A stretch of DNA of 64,000 nucleotides from CAZJLP01 sp964546955. GTDB lineage: Bacteria; Verrucomicrobiota; Verrucomicrobiia; Opitutales; Opitutaceae. The stretch lies in the NCBI GenBank assembly GCA_964546955.1, contig CAZJLP010000024.1, forward strand, positions 1 to 64,000, in the 5' to 3' direction. Position 1 is the stretch's first letter; the number at the start of each line of letters is the position of its first letter. The position numbers and the translations under genes were made by a program. Shown piece after piece: positions 8,801-16,514 of the stretch. The notes under the pieces are model-generated. The model saw only the letters and a list, made by a program, of their open reading frames with translations. It ran no database searches and was not told where the DNA came from.

Positions 8801-9802
8801 TTACGCTGTCCTGTTCGGCGCAGTCGTACCGGCCGGCGACAATCCGATCATCATCACGGCCAACACGATTTTAGGCACCACCGAAACGCAATAGAGCGCC
8901 ATGCAATAGGCCAAAGCCAAGCTCCGATCGATCGCAAAGAAAGACAGCGCGAGAACTCCCAGATAGCAAAATACTCCGATCTTGCCGGGTAGGGACGGGG
9001 GGGCGCTGCCTACCTGCAGAACGATCAGGAGAAACAGGGCCGCGGTAGGCAAAAGCGCCAGGTCAAACGAAAGGAAAAGGAAATAGTTCGTGCAGACCGA
9101 GAGGATCAAGACCGAAAAGGATAGTATCCAAATCGAGAAATTAATCCGCCAATACCGAATCGCCCGAAAGCCATTGAACGCCATCTGACTGTATTCGAGC
9201 ACGAATACTCTGATGCGGGGCGGGAAGAAACGTCCCAGCCACTCCAACCATCGAAGGCAAACGTCGCTCCAGTAGGCAGCAAAAAAAACAACGGCGGTGA
9301 CCGCTACGCTTAATGCAAGCAATACATTTCCCGCGCGTATGGCCCACTCAGGGGGCACCATCGTCGCCCATAAAACTGCGACGCCCGCCGCCAAGACGGC
9401 TACGTCAAAGACCTTTTCCACCACAATCGTACCCAACACATGTGTTTTGGACATACGATCATGCGTGCCAATCGTGTAGGCCCGGGATAATTCTCCCATA
9501 CGCCCGGGCACGACGGTATTGATCGCCTGGCTGACGACGATGCTTTTTAGCAGATCCCACCAATCTTGCTCGCGATGCTGCGGATAGAAGAGCAGCCGCC
9601 AACGTACGGCCAGTACCACCAGATTAATCAGCACCGTTGCCAACGCCAACGAGAACCAACCCAAATTCACTGCGCGAAGACTTTCCCAGAGCCGGCTACC
9701 ATCGACACCGCGACAGGCAAACCACAACGCAGCTCCACCGACGAGTACGCCCAGCACGAGACGCATCTTTGACGTTTTCAAGGGAGTGGCGCGCAACTTC
9801 AC
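8801..9802 (-). CDS. Flippase-like membrane protein (UPF0104 / lysylphosphatidylglycerol synthase TM family), copy 1
   Basis: About 333 residues with seven or eight hydrophobic helices. Typical family features are the W/R pair after helix 2 (AVRWRLLF), TVVPGRMGELSRAY, and a C-terminal PSLPGKIGVF loop. The family includes membrane domains that move or modify lipid substrates and is common in polysaccharide loci, but the role here is unknown. I use the GTG at 9802, which lies just after the stop of the upstream small gene; the ATG at 9766 is an alternative. The longer reading back to 10009 overlaps the small gene completely and looks non-coding. A second member of the family is at 57922-58872. 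Confidence 0.82.
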   Translation of the reverse strand: MKLRATPLKTSKMRLVLGVLVGGAALWFACRGVDGSRLWESLRAVNLGWFSLALATVLINLVVLAVRWRLLFYPQHREQDWWDLLKSIVVSQAINTVVPGRMGELSRAYTIGTHDRMSKTHVLGTIVVEKVFDVAVLAAGVAVLWATMVPPEWAIRAGNVLLALSVAVTAVVFFAAYWSDVCLRWLEWLGRFFPPRIRVFVLEYSQMAFNGFRAIRYWRINFSIWILSFSVLILSVCTNYFLFLSFDLALLPTAALFLLIVLQVGSAPPSLPGKIGVFCYLGVLALSFFAIDRSLALAYCMALYCVSVVPKIVLAVMMIGLSPAGTTAPNRTA

Positions 9803-9804
9803 GT

Positions 9805-10077
9805 TTAGGGAGATTCTCGTAACAATAAATAGGCAGCGCGAAATACGTAAGCTAATAAGCCAAGGATCCAGGCTGTCCTCAGAACGATTCCTTCTCCCGA
9901 CGTCGGAAGTGCAGCGAGCACGACGACCGCCATCGCAACAAGAAATAGCACGCGGAAACCCGTAGAAATTCGCATCGCGCTGGCAATCGTCTCCCGGTGA
10001 CGACACCACTCCTCATAACTCACCGCACTAATGAGGACGGCAAGACCAGCTACCCATAAGAAGCTCAGTATCAACAA
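9805..10077 (-). CDS. Small membrane protein of unknown function
   Basis: About 90 residues with three hydrophobic stretches (an N-terminal LSFLWVAGLAVLISA segment, then FLVAMAVVVLAAL and AWILGLLAYVFRAAYLLL). It sits 14 bases after the O-antigen ligase frame and 2 bases before the flippase-like gene, so it fits the operon spacing well. The only nearby start is TTG at 10077. I recognise no family. The tight fit between neighbours and the alternating hydrophobic pattern are the evidence that it is real; a chance frame is possible. Confidence 0.55.
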   Translation of the reverse strand: MLILSFLWVAGLAVLISAVSYEEWCRHRETIASAMRISTGFRVLFLVAMAVVVLAALPTSGEGIVLRTAWILGLLAYVFRAAYLLLRESP

Positions 10078-10091
10078 GTTCAGGGGAAAGG

Positions 10092-10793
10092 CTACCCCGC
10101 CTGGCGGAGGGCAGGTTCATCTTGCGGAGTGCAAATAGTTAAGAACAAAGCGGCCACCAGTGCAAGCATCAGCCAAAAGAAAATTCCGACTTTCGCTCCG
10201 AGTGCGATGGCATCGGCCAGCCCGAACACAAAGTGAGCAGTAAGGCCACACGAGAGACAAAGAGCGGCCGACCGACTCCACGGTTCGCGAGACGCGCGGT
10301 AGATCAATGTGAGCAACCAGGCAGCTGATATCCAAAGCGCGAGATACGCGGAAAGCCCGGGCAGTCCGAGATCCAGTCCCACCTGAAGCAAATGGTTGTG
10401 AGCGTGCGCGACGTCAAAGGGCACACCTGTCGCGGGGTCAATAACCGAGACGGTCCGGCGAAACATGTTCATGCCAACACCTGTGATCGGCCGGGACTTT
10501 ATTTGGGAGAGCGCCTGCGGCCAGAGCTCCATTCTCCCCGCAACGCTCTGTTCGATTCTAGCTATACTTGCGCTCGATGCCAATCGTTCGAATTTCGACG
10601 GCACCGCAAACCAAACCGTTAGGGCAGTCAAAGCCGCGGCTCCCAGGCCGAATGCCAAATACCGTGGCTTCACGATGAGGGCAACAAGCCCGGCGCCGAC
10701 CGCTAGGCCCAACCAAGCTCCCCGTGACTGTGTCAGGACCAAAGTTCCGACAGTCACGAGCAGGACCACCAAGCCAGCACGCCCAACGCCCAC
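10092..10793 (-). CDS. O-antigen ligase/polymerase (Wzy_C domain), C-terminal part after a frameshift
   Basis: Multi-pass membrane protein fragment. It starts inside a helix (GLVVLLVTVGTLVLTQSRGAW) and carries the large periplasmic loop of the O-antigen ligase family, with the TQSRGAWLG motif and ITGVGMNMFR...AHAHNHLLQVGLDLG region (His-rich loop before the last helices). The N-terminal half lies in another frame at 10754-11413. Adding one base around 10768-10772 (in the run GCTTGG on the minus strand) restores a continuous helix reading LGVLALVVLLVTV, so this is one gene broken by a single-base deletion or a sequencing error. Intact, it would ligate or polymerise the undecaprenyl-linked glycan on the periplasmic side. 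Confidence 0.85.
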   Translation of the reverse strand: MGVGRAGLVVLLVTVGTLVLTQSRGAWLGLAVGAGLVALIVKPRYLAFGLGAAALTALTVWFAVPSKFERLASSASIARIEQSVAGRMELWPQALSQIKSRPITGVGMNMFRRTVSVIDPATGVPFDVAHAHNHLLQVGLDLGLPGLSAYLALWISAAWLLTLIYRASREPWSRSAALCLSCGLTAHFVFGLADAIALGAKVGIFFWLMLALVAALFLTICTPQDEPALRQAG

Positions 10794-11413
10794 CGGAGCG
10801 CAAAGTTAGCTATCGGTGCCGTACGCGATAGCATCCCGTGGAAAGCCGCGATTTGAACGGGGATGAAAAACACCAGCACACCGCCCACTCCGTTCGGATG
10901 GAATCCATCCTCCGCTCCGGCGAGGCCGCGAATCACTTTCGGCAGACGGAGCGAGAGTTCGTAGACGGCGGGAATCTTGTACGTCCATTTCGTGCCGATG
11001 AGTGCGATGATCGAAAACAGCCCGCCGCCGAGCGCAAAAAAGGTCTGAAAGATGACGTACTTGTCCTTCCGACCTCCAATCGCTCGAACGACGCACAAAT
11101 AGCAAAGAACGCCAAAAAGCAGACCAGTAATCTTTGGCAGGCTATACGTCAGGTCAGCGGTCGCTATGCTCGACACCCCCGCCATCATCACTATCCAGCA
11201 CAACGCTCCATCAAAAGGCGTGCGCAACGGATTCCGGAGTCCAAGCATCTCGCGGACACCCCACCACAGAGGAACAAGAGCAATCGCAAATATCTTTGTT
11301 GGGCTGGGGAATAAAAATCCCGCCGAACTCAACACAACAACGATCCACTCCAGCTGGTGAAGCCATGGTGCAGCCCTCACGCCTGGCGCAATGTTCGGCC
11401 GCACTTCGTTCAC
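10754..11413 (-). CDS. O-antigen ligase/polymerase, N-terminal part before a frameshift
   Basis: About 219 residues with five or six membrane helices and the segment LRLPKVIRGLAGAEDGFHPNGVGGVLVF, typical of the middle of Wzy_C/WaaL-like proteins (the asparagine-glycine element before the polymerase domain). It begins with GTG at 11413 and runs into a stop at 10754 after reading LALGVLAWWSCS in the wrong frame. Together with 10092-10793 it makes a protein of about 440 residues, the usual size for this family. If the shift is real, the gene is a pseudogene and the intact polymerase at 17722-19080 would have to do the job. Confidence 0.82.
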   Translation of the reverse strand: MNEVRPNIAPGVRAAPWLHQLEWIVVVLSSAGFLFPSPTKIFAIALVPLWWGVREMLGLRNPLRTPFDGALCWIVMMAGVSSIATADLTYSLPKITGLLFGVLCYLCVVRAIGGRKDKYVIFQTFFALGGGLFSIIALIGTKWTYKIPAVYELSLRLPKVIRGLAGAEDGFHPNGVGGVLVFFIPVQIAAFHGMLSRTAPIANFALRWALGVLAWWSCS

Positions 11414-11979
11414 GGAGCGGGCCTCAATCTGACCAGCAAGAAAAGCCGAGTGCAGTGAGGCTTCGGCCCATGTCTATTCGTTGCTCTGCGGCCGTGGGAT
11501 CAGCCGTCCTCCGTTTTGGGACCGCATCGCCCGGCATCGCGACACTCACCGCCAAAAACCTTTGGATGGCATGAAAAGGCACCCCCCAAGTACGCGAACC
11601 GAAGTCCGCATCTTCAAGCAAATTATAGGGGCGGTGAGCGGCGCATTCGCCCACAGATTGCCGCTGGCAACACCGCACTGTCCAACCCTTCTTCGCCGAC
11701 GTGATGAACGGACCTTCGACGCCAGCGGAGGAGGACAGCGGCAGCCACAAAACTCGCCACCTCCGCCGCCTTGAAATCGCCCGCGAACTCAGACCATCGA
11801 TTCTAAACGAACGCGGATGGACACGACGAAAACGCACGGAGTTTTTCCAAACGCAGGAAGCGCAGTGGAGCGCATTGCGCCGAAGGTAGAGATCATCGCA
11901 GCGGATATTCCGGCCCTGCAAGTGACCATCAGCGCGAACCGCCAATGCCCGCCTCAGGTTCGTCCCGAGATTGGGCTCG
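11414..11979. other. 566-base gene-free spacer
   Basis: No convincing gene. The open frames here (for example minus strand 11424-12005) translate into Arg/Cys/Ser-rich sequence with no recognisable motif. On the minus strand around 11900-11790 the text CTGCGTTTGGAAAAACTCC and GTGTCCATCCGCGTTCGT looks like the dispersed non-coding boilerplate repeats I associate with Verrucomicrobia and Planctomycetes genomes; I cannot confirm that without a search. The spacer separates the second initiating sugar transferase from the broken ligase gene, so it could hold a promoter or the remains of a lost gene. Confidence 0.6.
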
Positions 11980-13461
11980 TCAGCTTCCGGTACCGCGCAC
12001 CACAACCCACGCGGTGCGAAAGATGATCTTGATATCTAACCAGAGAGACCAGTTGTCGATGTACTCAAGATCCATCCGGACCCAGTCATCGAAATTGCTG
12101 ATCGCATTGCGGCCGCGCACCTGCCACAGGCAAGTGATGCCGCATTTGACGCTAAGTTTGCGCTTATGCCATTGGTCGTAACGCGCGAGTTCGTGCGGCC
12201 AAGCTGGCCTCGGTCCTACGAGGCTCATGTCGCCCTTAAGCACGCTCCACAATTGCGGAAGTTCGTTCAGACTGTATTTGCGCAGGAACCGCCCGAGTGG
12301 AGTCACGCGCGGATCTTTTTTGATCTTAAAAACCGGTCCTGACATTTCATTGTGCTTTTGCAGCTCGTCGATGCGCTGATCCGCATCCGCCACCATGGTC
12401 GTGAACTTATACCCGGTGAAGGTTACGCCGTTGCGCCCGACCACCCGCCAAGGAAAGAAAATGGGAAGGTGTGGAGTCGTCACCTTGATCGCTAACGCAA
12501 TCACCAAAAAGAGCGGCGAGAGCGCGACCAGCAGCGACCCCGAAAGCGCCAGGTCGATTAGCCGCTTGACGAAAAGTGCGTCCGAATTCACTTCGCGAGG
12601 CCGAAGCACGATTCCCGGCAGGTGCATGGGATCATCCGAGGCCACGCACTGCAAATCTCGAGGCGCGCATTCAACGAGCGGCTCCGGAATAATTCGTAAC
12701 GCTAGGCGGAAGTAGTCGCAGTCCTTGACGATTTGCTTTACGGACGGGCTATCGGTTTCGCCCTGGACCACCACCACCTCGTGGATGGGCTGGTGCACGG
12801 CTAGATCGGCCAGTTGGCTCACGGTCCCCAGGCAGCGCAATCCCGTGCTCTCTGACACTCCTTGATCAGGCTTGAGGCCCAAGTATCCAAACAAACGGTA
12901 CTCCATGGGCGCCAAATACCGGCGAAAATAGTCATTCAACCATTGAAGCCCGAAGGGCGATCCTATGATAACGACATTGCGAACGTAACATCCCGCTGCG
13001 CGTCGTTGCTGCCACCAGATAAGCAGCGCCACCCTGAAAGACGCCAGCAGAGCTGAAGCGCAGGTACCGTAGAGAAAGAACAACAAACGGCTCCAAGAGC
13101 TCTGCTTGATAGCGAAAAGTCCAAGTGCCACGAGGCTCAAGCCGAGGAAGGGCGAAATCAAACTTCCTACCAAGATGCGAACCACCGACTGGTTGGCGCG
13201 CACGGGCCCGTACGCTCCCAGAAGCTCCATAAAAAGGACGGTAACTGGCACGGTCGCCACGAGTATCCAGATGAATTCCGGCATCGGCGGAAATGGCACC
13301 GATGCGGTAGGCGGCAACAAATAGCGATTGATCGGAAAGGAAGAAAATGGCCCTCCCGCAGTGAAAAGCGCCTGTGCACGCGGAGCTAATTCGTATGCGA
13401 GCAAGAATGCCAGCGACAGCACGAGCAAATCGAAAAACCAAAAGAAACGACGAGGGATCAT
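11980..13461 (-). CDS. Undecaprenyl-phosphate sugar phosphotransferase (WbaP family), copy 2
   Basis: 493-residue initiator of the polyisoprenyl-phosphate hexose-1-phosphate transferase family. Five N-terminal membrane segments, a central Rossmann-like domain (VVIIGSPFGLQWLN) and the catalytic C-terminus with VKRLIDLALSGSLLVAL, YKFTTMVADADQR, RKYSLNELPQLWSVL and DMSLVGPRPAWPHEL. The N-terminal membrane half and the KYSLNELPQ form are closer to WbaP (galactose or glucose 1-phosphate transfer) than copy 1 is, but substrate is inference. It begins with ATG at 13461. It lies downstream of a WcaI-like GT4 gene with a 112-base gap in which I see no gene. Confidence 0.92.
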   Translation of the reverse strand: MIPRRFFWFFDLLVLSLAFLLAYELAPRAQALFTAGGPFSSFPINRYLLPPTASVPFPPMPEFIWILVATVPVTVLFMELLGAYGPVRANQSVVRILVGSLISPFLGLSLVALGLFAIKQSSWSRLLFFLYGTCASALLASFRVALLIWWQQRRAAGCYVRNVVIIGSPFGLQWLNDYFRRYLAPMEYRLFGYLGLKPDQGVSESTGLRCLGTVSQLADLAVHQPIHEVVVVQGETDSPSVKQIVKDCDYFRLALRIIPEPLVECAPRDLQCVASDDPMHLPGIVLRPREVNSDALFVKRLIDLALSGSLLVALSPLFLVIALAIKVTTPHLPIFFPWRVVGRNGVTFTGYKFTTMVADADQRIDELQKHNEMSGPVFKIKKDPRVTPLGRFLRKYSLNELPQLWSVLKGDMSLVGPRPAWPHELARYDQWHKRKLSVKCGITCLWQVRGRNAISNFDDWVRMDLEYIDNWSLWLDIKIIFRTAWVVVRGTGS

Positions 13462-13573
13462 GTACGATTAAGCAGCTGGTAACAGGACAAACATTCCAAT
13501 TTCCCTGACAAAATGCCATCCGCGATCCAGTACTAAGCCACGCCGGAAGGAGCAGCAAGAAAAACGCCAACTA

Positions 13574-14866
13574 TTAGACTCGTCCGGCTGGCAGAGAGGT
13601 AAACAGCCCCTCTACAAATTTCTGAAGTTTCGCCATAATTTTGCGTTGATCAAAGTGTTCGACAGCATACCTGCGATTGGCCGCGCCCATTTCCGCTCGA
13701 CTGCGTGCATCGTCCTGAATGGCTTCGGCCGCTTTTGCGAGTGCTTTGGCGGACTCTGGCTCCACTACAATTCCGCCGCCCGATTCCCTCAGGAGCTCAG
13801 CCGCCTGGCTATGGGAATTCACCGCCGCAAGTACCGGCCGACCAGCGGCCATATACGTGAGAAGCTTGGACGGAATGACCGTGTCTTTCACCGAGGCGAG
13901 TTGATTGAGAAGCAGCACATCGGCCGACGACAACATGGCCGTCAGTTGGTTTTCGGGTTGGAACGGGAGGAGAAGCACTCGGGACTCGAGCCCGACCGCG
14001 CGAATCTGGCGCTCAACGTCCGCGCGTGTCTCCCCTTCCCCGACCAACACCCATTTCATATCGCGCTCTGGTGCGACGAGGCCCGCCGCCGCGACAACGT
14101 TAGAAAGCCCCTGTTTTAGTCCCATGCTCCCCGCGAACAGGATAACGAAATCATGTTTCGAAAGATTGTGCCGGCGTCGAAACTCGACATTCACGTCCGC
14201 GGGACGCACCTGCTCGATGTCGACCGGACTGCGAACGATGTCGATCCGTTCGCGCGAATACCCCGCCGCGCCAAGGGCGTCCTTGAAGCTCTGGCACAAA
14301 ACCATCGCACGCGTTGCCCCGAGGTAAGACGTGAATTCGAACGCGTGCAGCATCCGGCTGAATAGGGTCGGCTTCAGAATCCCGACATTCACTGCAGCAC
14401 CCGCTGCAAGATCGTTTATCATCACTCCATAGGGCACCCGTCGAAGAGTGGCGGCGACGCGGGCCAGCATCGAAATGGAGGGCTGGGCTCCAACATACAC
14501 GATCGCGTCGGCGCTTAGAAGATGACGGGCAAGCGAGATGCACGCAGACAAACAGAAGCTTCCCTCCATGAGAACACGTTCGATCAACCGGCGAGGCGAG
14601 CGGGGAATAAAATGAGTATGACGCACCACCCGCACTCCTCTCTGCAACTCAGTGCGCAGAAAGCGTCCCTTATACTCACTCCATCGCCGCCATTGTGGGG
14701 CAAAAGGAAAACCCGTGAGCACCGTGACCCTAAAGCCAGCCCTGGCCAGGTGTTCGCAAAATGCAGTCACGTGGGGAGCGAACCCCGTGGGCTCGGGTGA
14801 GTAGTTGATGGTCAAAACCAGCAGATGTCTCGGCCGACCGCGCTGTACCTTGCAGTCACCCTCCAT
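13574..14866 (-). CDS. Glycosyltransferase family 4, WcaI-like
   Basis: GT-B fold transferase. N-terminal NYSPEPTG and TVLTGFPFAPQW are typical of the colanic-acid WcaI group; the C-terminal domain has ILFAGSMGLKQGLSNV, WVLVGEG and the nucleotide-sugar site VIPSKLLTYMAAGRPVLA. It acts in the cytoplasm on lipid-linked intermediates. I use the ATG at 14866, which overlaps the stop of the FkbM gene by 11 bases; ATGs at 14893/14896 are alternatives, and the frame back to 15013 runs through the FkbM gene and is not credible. Length from 14866 is about 430 residues, normal for the family. Confidence 0.9.
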   Translation of the reverse strand: MEGDCKVQRGRPRHLLVLTINYSPEPTGFAPHVTAFCEHLARAGFRVTVLTGFPFAPQWRRWSEYKGRFLRTELQRGVRVVRHTHFIPRSPRRLIERVLMEGSFCLSACISLARHLLSADAIVYVGAQPSISMLARVAATLRRVPYGVMINDLAAGAAVNVGILKPTLFSRMLHAFEFTSYLGATRAMVLCQSFKDALGAAGYSRERIDIVRSPVDIEQVRPADVNVEFRRRHNLSKHDFVILFAGSMGLKQGLSNVVAAAGLVAPERDMKWVLVGEGETRADVERQIRAVGLESRVLLLPFQPENQLTAMLSSADVLLLNQLASVKDTVIPSKLLTYMAAGRPVLAAVNSHSQAAELLRESGGGIVVEPESAKALAKAAEAIQDDARSRAEMGAANRRYAVEHFDQRKIMAKLQKFVEGLFTSLPAGRV

Positions 14867-15680
14867 GGTGAGTGAAGGCGTAGCTTCGGTCATCATGAAA
14901 TGCAGCTTCAACTTCTCCCTCGACTGGTTCGATCGGTTCGGCTTTCCGAGAGTAACCCGCCTCAGCAAGCAACGACAGCGCTTCTGAGCGGTCCACGCCG
15001 CGGTGCAGTTCAACTACCAGCTTTGGACGATGCTCTCGAAGGGCTCCCATCATTCCTCTGATCACGTGCAGTTCCATCCCCTGTACGTCTATCTTTACGC
15101 CGTCGATCTTGCAGCTGGACCCGCAGAGCCGCGGCCACAGCCAGTCCATCTGCGCCACAAGGATCATTTCACTCCATTGTTCCACCGCGGAATTCGACCC
15201 TAGCGTGCTATCTACCATGCCGCGGACGGTGGCGAGCCGCTGCAATTGAACTTCCCCTACATTTCCCAACGCCATCGGGACAATCGTCAATGACTCAAGA
15301 CCGTTTAGGAAACGGGTTCGCGCGAGGCACCCCACCGTCGCAGCCATGGGCTCGAAAGCGAAGACACGGCCCTGCCGGCCCGTCAACGTGGCGAGCGCGA
15401 TCGCGGTGTAACCATAATGCGCACCGATATCTAACCACGTCTCGCCGGGGCGCACATGACGACCGAACCAGTTGAGCAGTTGGGGCTCGGTAATGCCGGC
15501 GATCGCGGCCGGATAGTCGCGCCACGAGGTCACAATGCGCTTGCCTTTTAACGGCCCGGACAGAATTCGGTGCGCCGAAATTCGCGTTGGCAGGCGCCAG
15601 CGCAGCCAGCGGGCAATCGTCCGCAGAAGACTGTCGCGGCGAGGCGCAGCATCGGACTGCACGGAAGAAAGACTTAACAT
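14856..15680 (-). CDS. FkbM family methyltransferase, copy 1
   Basis: 274-residue SAM-dependent O-methyltransferase. The SAM loop is TWLDIGAHYGYTAIAL, followed by VFAFEPMAATVGCL, and the FkbM signature VKIDVQGMELHVIRG. Members methylate hydroxyls of sugars or polyketides; in this setting a sugar residue is the probable acceptor. It starts with ATG at 15680 and overlaps the following GT4 gene by 11 bases. Two more FkbM genes lie at 23091-23876 and 23889-24728. Confidence 0.9.
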   Translation of the reverse strand: MLSLSSVQSDAAPRRDSLLRTIARWLRWRLPTRISAHRILSGPLKGKRIVTSWRDYPAAIAGITEPQLLNWFGRHVRPGETWLDIGAHYGYTAIALATLTGRQGRVFAFEPMAATVGCLARTRFLNGLESLTIVPMALGNVGEVQLQRLATVRGMVDSTLGSNSAVEQWSEMILVAQMDWLWPRLCGSSCKIDGVKIDVQGMELHVIRGMMGALREHRPKLVVELHRGVDRSEALSLLAEAGYSRKAEPIEPVEGEVEAAFHDDRSYAFTHHGG

Positions 15681-15762
15681 AGGATCGGGGAAGAAGTGGA
15701 AGAAGCGGGACGGATCAAAGGATTGCGGCTAGTTGAGCAGGCCCCCAAGAAAAAACGCAATG

Positions 15763-16347
15763 TCAGGGTTTCACCGACGCGGACCGTTTTAGCAGCAGTC
15801 CGGTCAGACTTCCAATTTGTATCTCGTTCGCTTGGACGAAGTGAGGCTGCCAGAGTTCGCAAAATCGCGCTTTGGTGCGAGTGTACCCCGCAAACGTGAG
15901 CCTGCGGCGTTTTATAAGTCCGACCACTCTCGACCAGATTTCCGCTAAAAGCGTTCGCGGCGTCAAAAATCCGGTAGCAACCATCAAAATGTCTTTCACG
16001 CCCGACGATGCAGTATTCCGGAATACCTCGCGCCATTGACGGTCGTCCAGCTCGGTGTCCAAACGATTGAACAGTACGAGACTCCCCGGTCGGAAGCGCG
16101 ACCAGGGCGACGACGTGATGTCAAATTCCGTGACTTCATCCGCTTCTTCGAAAACGCGCTTCAGCCGCTCGACGACTTTGGGGCTGTATTCGGTGCAAGT
16201 GAGGTGGAGTTCAGGTGCCAACCGCTTGATGTGGTACTCCACCAAAGCGCGTCCCGCCCCGACCGAAACGATGCCATGATAGCCTCTGCTCGAAGCGAAT
16301 CGCACAATGGCCGTGGCCGCCGTCGCGGAAATTCCGATTCCTGACAC
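15763..16347 (-). CDS. Methyltransferase-like protein, main part (frameshifted from its N-terminus)
   Basis: 194 residues with a Rossmann-like core: VSVGAGRALVEYHIKRL as a degenerate SAM loop, LTCTEYSPKVVERLK after beta 2, and LVLFNRLDTELDDRQW at motif IV. This suggests a class I methyltransferase, but the loop lacks the usual GxGxG and the activity is uncertain. The GTG start at 16347 lies within coding sequence: the true N-terminus is at 16348-16514 in another frame. One extra G in the run CAGGAATC (near 16339-16343, minus strand) joins the two parts as KLCQGIGIS. Whole protein about 250 residues. Confidence 0.65.
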   Translation of the reverse strand: MSGIGISATAATAIVRFASSRGYHGIVSVGAGRALVEYHIKRLAPELHLTCTEYSPKVVERLKRVFEEADEVTEFDITSSPWSRFRPGSLVLFNRLDTELDDRQWREVFRNTASSGVKDILMVATGFLTPRTLLAEIWSRVVGLIKRRRLTFAGYTRTKARFCELWQPHFVQANEIQIGSLTGLLLKRSASVKP

Positions 16348-16514
16348 AGTTTCAGCCAGTCCTGGCGTGCGACCGGCATATAAAAAGCTGAGTTCTCCGC
16401 CGCCCCCTGTTCATCTGTGCGTAACATGTCCCAGGAGGCGGCGGACAACAGAGAATCATTCTGCAGGCCCAACGAACCTCCGAAGGGATAGTAGTGCTTT
16501 ATTGTCCATTTCAT
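16348..16514 (-). pseudogene. N-terminal fragment of the methyltransferase-like gene
   Basis: The first about 56 codons (MKWTIKHYYPFGGSLGLQN, later ARQDWLKLCQ) of the gene continued at 15763-16347. Its ATG overlaps the stop of the upstream GT4 gene as ATGA at 16511-16514, the same coupling used elsewhere in this cluster, which shows that 16514 is the genuine start. The frame beyond about 16340 (FPRRRPRPLCDSLRAE) is non-sense. Single-base deletion by mutation or sequencing error. Confidence 0.7.

Noticed and set aside
10750..10800. Programmed ribosomal frameshift in the ligase gene
   Set aside because: No slippery heptamer or homopolymer and no stem right after the junction; a plain indel is simpler.
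11424..12005. A 193-residue open frame on the minus strand
   Set aside because: Cys/Arg/Ser-rich translation with no motif, overlaps the start of no neighbour logically, and extends into the sugar transferase gene; it looks like chance in high-GC sequence.
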